Counted from the first letter of the stretch, positions 1-6,381 are shown. The stretch: DNA of 12,290 nt from Bryobacteraceae bacterium (GCA_030036985.1 JASHSD010000600.1:1-12290), one strand, 5' to 3'. A program made the numbers and translations. Notes: a model not told the origin generated them from the letters alone.

Positions 1-287
1 TGGAAGGGGGAGTGGGGGCGCGCGAGGTGGCCGACCGGAAGCCCTCGGTTGAGCAGCGATTGGTCGATCAGACGAAACTGCGGGAAGTGAGGGATGCGGT
101 TGCGCTGCTGCCGGAAAAGCAGCGGGCCGCGGTTCTGATGCACAAGTACGAAGGGATGGAATATGTCCGGATCGCGGAGGTGCTCGGATGCTCGGAATCG
201 GCCGTGAAAAGCCTTCTCTTCCGCGCTTACGACACCTTGCGGGCGCGGCTGGCGCATTTGGCGGATCCGGCGCAGTTGGCGCATTGA
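1..287 (+). CDS. ECF-type RNA polymerase sigma factor, C-terminal part (cut by window start)
   Basis: This is the last 94 or so residues of a sigma-70 family factor; the reading frame is open from base 3, so the gene begins before the window. The visible part is region 4, which binds the -35 promoter element. It has the typical 'LPEKQRAAVLMHKYEGMEY' lead-in and a helix-turn-helix, 'IAEVLGCSESAVKSLLFRA', ending in 'LRARL'. The length after region 4 is short, with no extra domain, as in ECF sigma factors. Its stop codon lies just ahead of a gene for a zinc-finger membrane protein, the usual sigma/anti-sigma arrangement. The sigma subgroup cannot be named without region 2. GTG at 12 is an internal codon, not the start. 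Confidence 0.9.
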   Translation, partial: EGGVGAREVADRKPSVEQRLVDQTKLREVRDAVALLPEKQRAAVLMHKYEGMEYVRIAEVLGCSESAVKSLLFRAYDTLRARLAHLADPAQLAH

Positions 288-304
288 TGAACGGGAGCGG
301 TACG

Positions 305-802
305 ATGAATTGCCCTCTGCTGAAAGAAGAGACACGGAGTCTGTTGCTCGATTACTCGGCCGGCCGATTGGGCGCCGCTGAAGCGGCGACGCTGGCGCGG
401 CATATGGAGAGTTGCGACGCGTGCCGGGCTTTCGGACTGGAGCAAACGGCGGTCTGGGATTCGTTGGATGCCTGGCAACCCGGGCCGGTGAGTGTGGATT
501 TCAATCGCCGGTTGTGGCAGCGAATCGATGCGGCCGCGGCCGTACCTTGGTATCGCCGTCTGCTCGACTCGTTCGCGCCTGCCCGCCGGCTCCCGGCATT
601 AACGCTGTTGATCGCCCTGCTTGTCCTCGCGGGCGGCTTCCTGCTGGATCATAAAGGCGCCGAACCGGCGGCATCCAATCCGGTGGTTCATGGCGTTTCC
701 ATGACTGAGGTCGACCAGCTGGAACAGACACTCGACGATATTCAGCTGCTGCGCCAATCGGACCCTGCGCCCCCACCGAACGGCGTCTCGCGGCAGATGT
801 AA
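305..802 (+). CDS. Putative anti-sigma factor with zf-HC2 zinc finger and one membrane helix
   Basis: A 165-residue protein probably holding the upstream sigma factor at the inner membrane. The N-terminus has the zinc-binding anti-sigma pattern: Cys3, then His33, Cys37 and Cys40 (H-x3-C-x2-C in 'HMESCDAC'), with 'LLLDYSAGRL' between them as in zf-HC2 proteins. Residues about 96-115 ('LPALTLLIALLVLAGGFLLD') form one transmembrane helix, leaving about 50 residues outside, rich in Pro, Asp and Gln. ATG 305 is chosen because GGGAG at 293-297 sits 7 bases ahead; ATG 287, overlapping the sigma stop codon, is an in-frame alternative adding six residues. Its partner being the upstream sigma factor is inferred from adjacency. 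Confidence 0.85.
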   Translation: MNCPLLKEETRSLLLDYSAGRLGAAEAATLARHMESCDACRAFGLEQTAVWDSLDAWQPGPVSVDFNRRLWQRIDAAAAVPWYRRLLDSFAPARRLPALTLLIALLVLAGGFLLDHKGAEPAASNPVVHGVSMTEVDQLEQTLDDIQLLRQSDPAPPPNGVSRQM

Positions 803-810
803 TTGGCTCC

Positions 811-1356
811 ATGACTGTTCCTCGCCCCTTGCTGATCGCGGTGCTGACGGGAACGCTTGCCGTTTCCGCAGCCGTCGCCCAGCGAGGGCAATCGGCGCGC
901 GGAAGGCCACAGCGAATGCAGCAGCCCCAATCCCGAGGGGCGCCGGCGGGAAAGTCCGAAAACAATTCGGGCGAACAGGTTTTCATGCGGATGATGCGCA
1001 TGAGTCCGGAGGAGCGTGAGAAAGCCCTCTCGCAGTTGCCTCCCGCCAGGCGCGCGCAGATTGAGACCAGTATCCGCAATTTCCAGAATCTGCCGCCTGA
1101 GACGCAGATGCGGCAGCTGGACCGTCTTGAGCGCCTGAACAGTCTACCGTCGAAGGAGCAGAATCAGGTCCGGCGTGCCATGCGCCAGCTCCAGCAGTTG
1201 CCGGGCGATCGCCAGGCGGTTGTCCGCCAGGAGATCCGTCATCTCGCGCCGCTGACGCAGGATGAACGGCGGGCCATCACGGACAGCAAGGAATTCCGCG
1301 GACGCTTTTCGTCGGGCGAGCGGCAGATCATCACCAACATGGTGAAGATCGAGTAG
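811..1356 (+). CDS. Secreted DUF3106-like protein
   Basis: A 181-residue exported protein of unknown function. Residues 1-23 look like a signal peptide (hydrophobic 'LLIAVLTGTLAVSAAVA' followed by Gln-Arg). After a basic, Gln-rich linker come repeated helical units of the form 'Leu-Pro-x-x-x-Arg/Gln', such as 'LSQLPPARRAQIE', 'LPPETQMRQLDRL', 'LPSKEQNQVRRAM' and 'LPGDRQAVVRQEI'. This matches the DUF3106 style. It starts 8 bases after the anti-sigma stop codon and probably shares its mRNA, so it may be part of the same envelope-stress unit, perhaps as a periplasmic sensor partner; that role is an inference. No strong ribosome binding site precedes ATG 811. Confidence 0.75.
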   Translation: MTVPRPLLIAVLTGTLAVSAAVAQRGQSARGRPQRMQQPQSRGAPAGKSENNSGEQVFMRMMRMSPEEREKALSQLPPARRAQIETSIRNFQNLPPETQMRQLDRLERLNSLPSKEQNQVRRAMRQLQQLPGDRQAVVRQEIRHLAPLTQDERRAITDSKEFRGRFSSGERQIITNMVKIE

Positions 1357-1376
1357 TACGCGCGACGCGACGAATA

Positions 1377-1449
1377 CGGCTTGCTCACGCGCGCGGCTCG
1401 GAACCACCTGCGGCTCGGAACGACCTTCTGCGCCGCGACCGCAACGAAG
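1377..1449 (-). repeat. Intergenic repeat, copy 1 of the 'CCTTGCGGTCGTGGCT' family (diverged)
   Basis: Read on the minus strand, this stretch follows the element at 3010-3066: both contain a 'TTGCGGTCG' block, then an 'AGAAG' block, then 'GTTCCGAGCCGCGCGCG', then 'AGCAAGC'. Inside this copy 'GCGGCTCGGAAC' occurs twice (1393-1404 and 1410-1421), a 17-base tandem duplication absent from the other copy. It fills most of the gap between the DUF3106-like gene and zapA. No coding sign is seen in it. Confidence 0.65.
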
Positions 1450-1473
1450 CGTTTACACACGTGGACGGGTAGA

Positions 1474-1764
1474 ATGATGACAGCAGTCATGTCGAGGCAG
1501 GCCGTCCGGGTTCACATTTTCAACCAGAGTTACTCCCTTCTCGTCGATGGCGACCCGAAGGACGTGCAGGAGATCGCTCACGAGATCGACGAGCTCATGT
1601 GCACCATCGCCGGCCGCTCGTCGGGCGATTCCAGCCGCGTGGCCGTGCTCGCCTGTCTGCATCTGGCCGACAGACTGCGCGCGGCGGAGAAGCAGTTGAA
1701 GTCGTTCGAAGACAAGTCGGAACGTTTCGCGTCGCTGCTTGAAGAGGCTCTCACCACGGACTGA
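1474..1764 (+). CDS. zapA: Cell division protein ZapA
   Basis: ZapA binds FtsZ in the cytoplasm and promotes bundling of its filaments at the Z ring. The 96-residue product has the family's N-terminal beta strand, 'QAVRVHIFNQSYSLLV', where E. coli ZapA has 'QPVDIQIFGRSLRV'. It continues through 'DVQEIAHEIDELMCTIA' and ends in a helical, coiled-coil-forming tail ('LADRLRAAEKQLKSFEDKSE'). The length fits the family. The start is uncertain: ATG at 1474, 1477 and 1489 are all in frame. 1474 follows a weak GGACGGG; 1489 gives the N-terminus closest to other ZapA proteins but has no ribosome binding site. The downstream gene begins 60 bases later. No 6S RNA, a frequent neighbour of zapA, is visible in that gap. 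Confidence 0.87.
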   Translation: MMTAVMSRQAVRVHIFNQSYSLLVDGDPKDVQEIAHEIDELMCTIAGRSSGDSSRVAVLACLHLADRLRAAEKQLKSFEDKSERFASLLEEALTTD

Positions 1765-1824
1765 GACTATACGTCACGAGGGCTGACCCCCTGAAACATC
1801 AAGCCGCCCTGTAAACTGTCGTTC

Positions 1825-2865
1825 ATGTCCCGCATGCTCGACGAGGTCCGGGAGCAGCCTGAAGCGCTCGCCCGGACTCTCGCCGCCGAACTGCGACACA
1901 TCGAAAAATTCCGCGCTTTTATCGGGCGAAGGAAGCCGCGACTGGTGGTTCTGGTAGCCCGTGGAACGTCCGACAATGCGGCGCAGTTCGGCCGGTATCT
2001 CATCGAGATCGCGACCGGCATCCCGGTATCGTTGGCGGCGCCTTCCGTGCATACGATTTACGGCACGCGCATGAATCTCAAGGACGCGCTGGTGGTAGGG
2101 CTGTCGCAATCGGGAGAGTCCACGGATACGAACGAGGTGCTGGAACAGGCGCGCAAAGCCGGCGCGGTCGCCGTGGGTATTACGAATCAGGCGCGCAGCG
2201 CACTGACCCGAATTGCCGAGCATGTTTTTCTGGTGCGCGCGGGGCGTGAGAAGAGCGTCGCGGCCACCAAGACGTATACCGGCCAGTTGATGATTCTCTA
2301 TCTGCTGGCGTATGCCTTGGGCGCGAAGATCCGCATCGCGGATCTGGAAGCGATTGCCGATTTCACGGCCGAGGCATTGACGCTCGAAACGGAGGTGAGC
2401 GCGATGGCCGAACGCTACCGGTTCATGCATCACGCGATCGTGGCGGGACGCGGTTTGAATTACGCCAATGCCTTCGAATTCGCGCTGAAGCTGATGGAGA
2501 CGTGCTACATCGTGGCGGAGCGCTTTTCGTCGGCGGATTTCCTGCACGGCCCCATCGCGATGGTCGAGCCGAATTTTCCCATTTTCCTGTTCACGCCGTC
2601 GGGTCCGACATGGCCGTCGATGCAGGAAATGCTGATGCGTTCGCAGGAGATGAAAGCGGAGACGGTGGTGATCACCGATCGCCGGAATCTTGCCGCGGCC
2701 AACCTGGCGTCGCGCGTGATTTCGATTCCGGCGCGCATCCCGGAGATGTATTCGCCGATTCCTTACATCATTCCGGCGCAGTTGTTCGCCGCGGCGTTGG
2801 CCCTCGAGAAGAATTTAAACCCCGACCGGCCGCGCGCGTTGAGCAAAATCACGCGAACGATGTAG
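1825..2865 (+). CDS. Two-domain SIS protein, GlmS isomerase-like / glucosamine-6-phosphate deaminase candidate
   Basis: A 346-residue cytoplasmic protein equal to the isomerase half of GlmS without the glutamine amidotransferase domain. The first SIS domain shows 'GTSDN' (47-51), the phosphate-binding 'SQSGES' (94-99) and 'SVAATKT' (144-150). The second keeps GlmS-like catalytic positions: Glu225 in 'LKLMET' and His241 in 'LHGP'. The tail 'NPDRPRALSKITRT' matches the GlmS C-terminus and holds Lys341. Without a glutaminase domain it cannot use glutamine ammonia the normal way. By family knowledge such proteins are often amino-sugar-6-phosphate deaminases (NagB-II type) or ketose/aldose isomerases. 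The substrate cannot be read from sequence. ATG 1825 lacks a clear ribosome binding site; ATG 1834 is an alternative. Confidence 0.87.
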   Translation: MSRMLDEVREQPEALARTLAAELRHIEKFRAFIGRRKPRLVVLVARGTSDNAAQFGRYLIEIATGIPVSLAAPSVHTIYGTRMNLKDALVVGLSQSGESTDTNEVLEQARKAGAVAVGITNQARSALTRIAEHVFLVRAGREKSVAATKTYTGQLMILYLLAYALGAKIRIADLEAIADFTAEALTLETEVSAMAERYRFMHHAIVAGRGLNYANAFEFALKLMETCYIVAERFSSADFLHGPIAMVEPNFPIFLFTPSGPTWPSMQEMLMRSQEMKAETVVITDRRNLAAANLASRVISIPARIPEMYSPIPYIIPAQLFAAALALEKNLNPDRPRALSKITRTM

Positions 2866-2878
2866 TGCAGGTTGTTGA

Positions 2879-3190
2879 CCCAATGCCACGTTGATTTTCC
2901 AGCCTTATTGTGGGGCCGGCGCTTCGGCGATGTCAGCCGCCATTCTTGCCGGCCTGGATTCACGCAAATCCGAGAGTTAGGCGCCTGTCGCCGAATAACC
3001 CGTTCAACCACTCCCTTGCGGTCGTGGCTCAGAAGCCCGTTCCGAGCCGCGCGCGCAAGCAAGCGGTTTTTCGCAAACGGATTGGTTATTCGTCCTTAGA
3101 TAGCGGTTTTGATTGGTCTCGGGCCGGGAAGCCCGGGCGCAGGCCCGAAGGCCTGACCCCACAAAAAACCATGTGGCGTTGAGATTGGTA
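2879..3190. repeat. Long imperfect inverted repeat filling a gene-free gap
   Basis: The 332-base gap between the SIS gene and the DUF6152 gene holds two diverged arms facing each other, about 2879-3005 and 3077-3190. Reading the right arm backwards, the same blocks appear in the same order: GCCAC, TTGTGGGG (2908-2915, with CCCCACAA at 3157-3164), CTTCGG, CCGGCC, CAAA-x-CCG, CGAATAACC (2992-3000, exact match to GGTTATTCG at 3084-3092) and CCGTT. The arms enclose a separate core repeat. Each arm also has its own small hairpin: CGC-TTCG-GCG at 2920-2929 and CAGGCC-CGAA-GGCCTG at 3140-3155. Long frames cross the region but look non-coding. Confidence 0.7.
3010..3066 (+). repeat. Intergenic repeat, copy 2 of the 'CCTTGCGGTCGTGGCT' family (core of the inverted repeat)
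   Basis: This core contains CCTTGCGGTCGTGGCT (3014-3029), then an AGAAG block and 'GTTCCGAGCCGCGCGCG', ending in 'AAGCAAGCGG'. It matches 1377-1449 in the opposite direction and shares its first 16 bases exactly with 10423-10438. It sits in the loop of the larger inverted repeat. No gene is seen in it. Confidence 0.65.
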
Positions 3191-3197
3191 ATCCGGA

Positions 3198-3635
3198 CTA
3201 CTTCTTTTTCGCCGCGGGATCGTCCGCCGCGAGTTCGGAGGCGGGGCCGCCGTCGCCGGCCGATCCGCCGGAAACAATGCGGCCATCCGGCAGCGTGACG
3301 CGCCGCGCGTCGATCAGGTGCGATCCGTCCTTGGCAGGATAGCCGTCGACGATCAGGGTGTCGCCCAGCTTCACATCGCCTTTCTTCCAGCCGCGGCGCG
3401 TGAGCGCTCCCGGCCCGGCGCCCTCGCAGCCCCAGTTCACCACGGCGCCCTTGCTGTCCTTCACATCGATGTAGAAGTACGAATGCGGATTGCTCCACTC
3501 GATCTGCGTGATGGTGCCGATCAGCCGCAGCGAACGGCTGCCGTCGAACTCGGCCGCGAAGGAGTGATGCGCGACGGCGGGGATTGCCAACAGGCCCACC
3601 CCCGCGAGCAGTCCGAAAAATTTCAACTTCAGCAT
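3198..3635 (-). CDS. Secreted DUF6152-like protein
   Basis: A 145-residue exported protein of unknown function. It has a clear signal peptide (residues 1-22, 'LKFFGLLAGVGLLAIPAVA') followed at once by the family signature 'HHSFAAEFD'. The core 'GTITQIEWSNPHSYFYIDV', 'WGCEGAGPGALTRRGW' and 'GDTLIVDGYPAKDGS' looks like a small beta-barrel domain. It ends in a low-complexity Asp/Ala/Lys tail. The start is secure: AAGGAG on the minus strand (3642-3647) lies 6 bases ahead of ATG 3635. It is divergent from the secreted protein at 3672. The paired 'HH' after the cleavage site could bind metal, but that is only a guess. DUF6152 is my recognition of the family by its motif. Confidence 0.8.
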   Translation of the reverse strand: MLKLKFFGLLAGVGLLAIPAVAHHSFAAEFDGSRSLRLIGTITQIEWSNPHSYFYIDVKDSKGAVVNWGCEGAGPGALTRRGWKKGDVKLGDTLIVDGYPAKDGSHLIDARRVTLPDGRIVSGGSAGDGGPASELAADDPAAKKK

Positions 3636-3671
3636 GAAGATCTCCTTCCCGAATAATATAGTAATGGTTCA
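3636..3671. promoter_or_regulatory. Short AT-rich divergent promoter region
   Basis: Only 36 bases separate the two divergent starts, and the segment 'GAATAATATAGTAATGG' is AT-rich against a GC-rich background. On the minus strand TATATT (3660-3655) could be a -10 element for the DUF6152 gene. On the plus strand TAATAT (3654-3659) is a weak -10 candidate that would give a nearly leaderless mRNA for the 3672 gene, which has no ribosome binding site. No convincing -35 boxes are seen. Confidence 0.3.
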
Positions 3672-4466
3672 ATGATCAGATTCATCCGGCGGATGCTTTT
3701 CGGATTGATTGGCGTGACGATGCTCGCGGCGGGCGCGTCCGCTCCGGCGCCGCGGACCGCCGACGGCCATCCCGATTTCAACGGCTACTGGCAGGGCACG
3801 AAGGAAACGGTTCCCACGGGGAACATCGCCAAAGACCTGCCGGGATTGAAGCTGCCGCTCACACCCGCGGGCGAAGCCGCCTGGAAGCATAACGTCACAG
3901 CCACCATCGATCCCGAGAGTCTCTGCATCATCGGCGGGATTCCGCGGCACGACGCCAGCGGCCTGCCTTTCCAGATCGTCCAGAGTCCGAAGTACGTGGT
4001 GTTCCTGTATTTCTACACCTACTTTCGGCTGGTCCCGACCGACGGCCGCAAGCATGAGGAGGATCCCGATCCTTCCTATTTCGGCGATGAGGTGGGGCAT
4101 TGGGACGGAGATGCACTGGTGATCGATTCGGTCGGTTTCAAGGACACCAAGGTTTGGGCCGATGAAAACGGCAGCCCGCACAGCGAGGCGCTTCACGTGG
4201 TCGAGCGGTGGACGCGCCCCGACATGGATCACATCCGTGTGGAAGCGCGCATCGAGGATCCGAAGTTCTATACGCGGCCGTTCACTTATTCGCGCACGTG
4301 GGTGCTGGGCAAACCGGACGAAAAACTCAACGAGTATTCCTGCGCCGAGAACAATATCGACAAGGATCACCTCGGCTTCGGCCCCGGCCCGATCCGGCCG
4401 GATGGTACGCGGGGCTATCTCAATCCGGCGCCGCTGCCGCCGTTGCCCGCTCCGGCGAAGAAGTAG
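3672..4466 (+). CDS. Secreted conserved protein with 'GHWDGDALVIDSVGF' signature, unknown function
   Basis: A 264-residue protein with a signal peptide (basic 'IRFIRR', then 'MLFGLIGVTMLAAGASA'). The mature part opens with 'DGHPDFNGYWQG', then 'LPLTPAGEAAW', a Cys-containing 'SLCIIGGIPRH', an aromatic 'VVFLYFYTYFRLV', and the strong signature 'GHWDGDALVIDSVGF' followed by 'PHSEALHVVERWTRPD'. I recognise this as a large family, abundant in Acidobacteriota and some soil proteobacteria, with no established role; it is often encoded beside DUF6152 genes, as here. Two Cys remain in the mature chain ('SLCII', 'YSCAEN'), which could pair. ATG 3672 has no ribosome binding site; ATG 3693 is an alternative that shortens the signal peptide. 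Confidence 0.75.
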   Translation: MIRFIRRMLFGLIGVTMLAAGASAPAPRTADGHPDFNGYWQGTKETVPTGNIAKDLPGLKLPLTPAGEAAWKHNVTATIDPESLCIIGGIPRHDASGLPFQIVQSPKYVVFLYFYTYFRLVPTDGRKHEEDPDPSYFGDEVGHWDGDALVIDSVGFKDTKVWADENGSPHSEALHVVERWTRPDMDHIRVEARIEDPKFYTRPFTYSRTWVLGKPDEKLNEYSCAENNIDKDHLGFGPGPIRPDGTRGYLNPAPLPPLPAPAKK

Positions 4467-4520
4467 AAGTGGGAGTTTGGCGATTGATTTGCCCGTATGG
4501 GCGGAAGGAGTAGGCCAAGT

Positions 4521-4649
4521 ATGCATGCTATCCACGCGCCGCACGTCCCGGCGAGGCTCACGATCTGGGGTATGGTGGGCGGAGTAATTTTTATCCCGCT
4601 CGCAATCCTGGGAACCCTATTTATTCTGGTCAAGGACGTTATTCACTGA
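4521..4649 (+). CDS. Small single-helix membrane protein (42 residues)
   Basis: A short frame with the marks of a real gene. GGAAGGAG (4503-4510) lies 10 bases ahead of ATG 4521. The product begins with a His-rich stretch ('HAIHAPHVPAR') and continues as one hydrophobic helix, about residues 13-37 ('WGMVGGVIFIPLAILGTLFIL'), ending 'VKDVIH'. Its topology is probably one membrane span. It begins 54 bases after the upstream secreted protein gene and may be cotranscribed. I do not recognise the family; small subunits or regulators of membrane complexes look like this, but nothing here names a partner. Confidence 0.6.
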   Translation: MHAIHAPHVPARLTIWGMVGGVIFIPLAILGTLFILVKDVIH

Positions 4650-4666
4650 TCTCAATTCACTGAGAT
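4649..4666. other. Hairpin just after the small membrane gene
   Basis: ATCTCA (4649-4654) and TGAGAT (4661-4666) can pair around a six-base loop, starting at the last base of the stop codon. There is no T run after it, so it is a weak candidate for a terminator or an mRNA-end stabiliser. Confidence 0.3.
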
Positions 4667-4872
4667 CCCACATTCCGAACGGCCCCGGCGACGTTGAGCA
4701 CGGCTGTGCGCGGTCCGCGGGGCGGAAATAATCGTCCTTCGGGTCGAGAAGGGTTTGCCGTACCCAGGCAAAAAGTTCCGGTTTTCACGTGAGCGTCGGA
4801 AGCGTCTAGCCTTGCCCCGATTCTTCCGGGCACTCACAGGCTGTCCGGAAATCCACTGGTTTCGGCTGGCAC

Positions 4873-4917
4873 AGGGCAGGCGGATTGCCAATCCGCACCA
4901 AGATACCATCCTGCCCT
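4873..4917. repeat. Nested palindrome in the gap before the DUF2254 gene
   Basis: An outer pair, AGGGCAGG (4873-4880) with CCTGCCCT (4910-4917), encloses an inner hairpin, GCGGATT (4880-4886) with AATCCGC (4890-4896), three-base loop. It lies in the 4650-5094 gap, where I see no gene. It resembles dispersed palindromic intergenic elements; no T run follows, so termination is not suggested. Confidence 0.5.
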
Positions 4918-4997
4918 ACTACACGGGAACCAAGCTTCCGATTCTGGTGACGGGCCGCCCCGGCCCGGATATGCTGGTCTCCCGAAGAGCCGGGACG

Positions 4998-5023
4998 CGG
5001 CACGCACACGTGCGTGCGCCACG
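4998..5023. repeat. Palindromic repeat unit A (flanks CGGCA ... TGCGCCACG)
   Basis: GCACGCAC (5000-5007) pairs perfectly with GTGCGTGC (5010-5017) around two bases. The outer bases CGGCA and TGCGCCACG are the same as in the element at 6403-6426, although the stem sequences differ. The upstream GTG (5014) of the DUF2254 frame falls inside this palindrome, which argues against that start. Confidence 0.55.
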
Positions 5024-5094
5024 GTTCACTTCAGCCGACTACACTGAAACGACAGACCTTGGAACGAACCCCGGCACTCCTGTTTCGGCAGGCC

Positions 5095-6375
5095 ATGTAC
5101 AACCTGCGTGGCGGATTTCTGATCCGCCCGCTGACCATTACATTGGCCCTGGGGATTGCGGGCGCGTTTTTCTCCTGGCTGGAAGAGACCATACCGGCCA
5201 TCGGCGACTTCATCCCGCGCGCGCTGTTTCCATCGCATTCCGATCCGCAGGTGGCCCAAGCCATTTTGGGGAACATCGCCACGTCGATTATGACCGTGGT
5301 TTCGATCGTCTTCGCCATTCTGCTGATGACCCTGACGCTCGCGTCGATGCAGTTCTCGCCGCGCATTATCGTGAGCTTCGTCAGGGACAAAGTCACGCAG
5401 TGGACCCTCGGCATATTTCTCGGAACGTTCTCCTACTGCATGGCCGCGTTGCCCACCGCGCGCACCCTGCCGACGCCGTTCGCGCCGGTCGCGACCGTCA
5501 CCGGGGCCATGCTGCTCGCGCTCGCCTGCGTGGGTTGGCTGCTCTTCTTCATCCACCACATCTCGCAGGCGATCAGCGTGAGTAACATCGTCGATCGCAT
5601 CGCATCGGAAACAGAAGCGATGGTCGATGAGATGATGCCGTGGCCGCATAATCCCGATGGCGGAATTCAAAACTCCCATGTTGATCTGACCGGCTGGGAC
5701 ACGCCGGTTCTGGCCGATGCATCGGGTTACATTCGGTTTATTGACATCGACAGGCTGGTTTCGCTGGCCAAGTCGTGCCGTGTGAAGGTTCGGGTGACGC
5801 GGCGGGTCGGACATTTCGTGCCCGCGGGCACGCCTCTTTTCATGCTCTATAAAGGAGAGCGGCTGTCGGACACCGACCGCGCGGACTTACGCAGCGCGGT
5901 GGATCTCGGGCCGGCCAGGACCCTCCAGCAGGACATCGAGTTCGGCGTGCTCCAGATCGTCGATATCGGGCTCAAGGCCATCTCGCCCGCGGTAAACGAC
6001 CCCAGCACCGGCGTCACCTGCGTGGATCAGCTGAGCCGCATACTGATTCATTTCGCGTCGCGGAAACAGCGCGATCCCGTGATATACGATCCGCCGTCGG
6101 TCGCCCGCGTGTACGTTTCCTGGACCGATTTTGGCAAGCTGTTGAATTCTGCTTTCGAGCAGATTCGCCTCTATGCTACGACCGATGTTGCAGTCAGTCT
6201 GCGCATATTGCGGGCCTTGGGCGATATTGCGGTGACCACCCCCGACAGGTATTACCGGCGGTTGCTGGTCGAGCACGGCGTGCGGATTGTCGAAGGCTGC
6301 GCGGCGAAGCTCGGGGCGGAGGAGTTGGCGCCGATGCGGGCACGGCTTGCCGAGCTGGAGAAGTTCAAGGGGTGA
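5095..6375 (+). CDS. DUF2254 family membrane protein
   Basis: A 426-residue predicted inner-membrane protein of the DUF2254 family, function unknown. Four helices fall in the first 155 residues (about 11-30, 62-84, 102-122 and 130-155). The family hallmark is 'LASMQFSPRIIVSFVRDK' followed by 'LGIFLGTFSYCMAALP'. The rest is a soluble domain with 'GYIRFIDIDRLVSLAK', 'QDIEFGVLQIVDIGLKAISPAVNDP' and 'GVTCVDQLSRIL', also typical of the family. The frame stays open to GTG 5014, but that codon lies in a palindromic repeat. ATG 5095, just before the first helix, gives the usual length; TTG 5059 is another option. Ribosome binding sequence is poor for all three. It appears to be transcribed alone. Confidence 0.8.
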   Translation: MYNLRGGFLIRPLTITLALGIAGAFFSWLEETIPAIGDFIPRALFPSHSDPQVAQAILGNIATSIMTVVSIVFAILLMTLTLASMQFSPRIIVSFVRDKVTQWTLGIFLGTFSYCMAALPTARTLPTPFAPVATVTGAMLLALACVGWLLFFIHHISQAISVSNIVDRIASETEAMVDEMMPWPHNPDGGIQNSHVDLTGWDTPVLADASGYIRFIDIDRLVSLAKSCRVKVRVTRRVGHFVPAGTPLFMLYKGERLSDTDRADLRSAVDLGPARTLQQDIEFGVLQIVDIGLKAISPAVNDPSTGVTCVDQLSRILIHFASRKQRDPVIYDPPSVARVYVSWTDFGKLLNSAFEQIRLYATTDVAVSLRILRALGDIAVTTPDRYYRRLLVEHGVRIVEGCAAKLGAEELAPMRARLAELEKFKG

Positions 6376-6381
6376 GGGCAA

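Noticed and set aside
1765..1824. Possible 6S RNA after zapA
   Set aside because: The gap is only 60 bases, too short for a 6S RNA, and no matching long hairpin is present.
1774..2547. 257-codon minus-strand frame opposite the SIS gene
   Set aside because: Arg/Gln/His-rich shadow of a well-supported gene; no domain signature.
3004..3672. 222-codon minus-strand frame covering the DUF6152 gene and the repeat
   Set aside because: The DUF6152 frame has a signal peptide, family motif and ribosome binding site; this one is a frame-shifted shadow that runs into repeat DNA.
4755..5585. 276-codon plus-strand frame
   Set aside because: It overlaps the DUF2254 gene in another frame and is His/Arg/Asp-rich with no domain signature.
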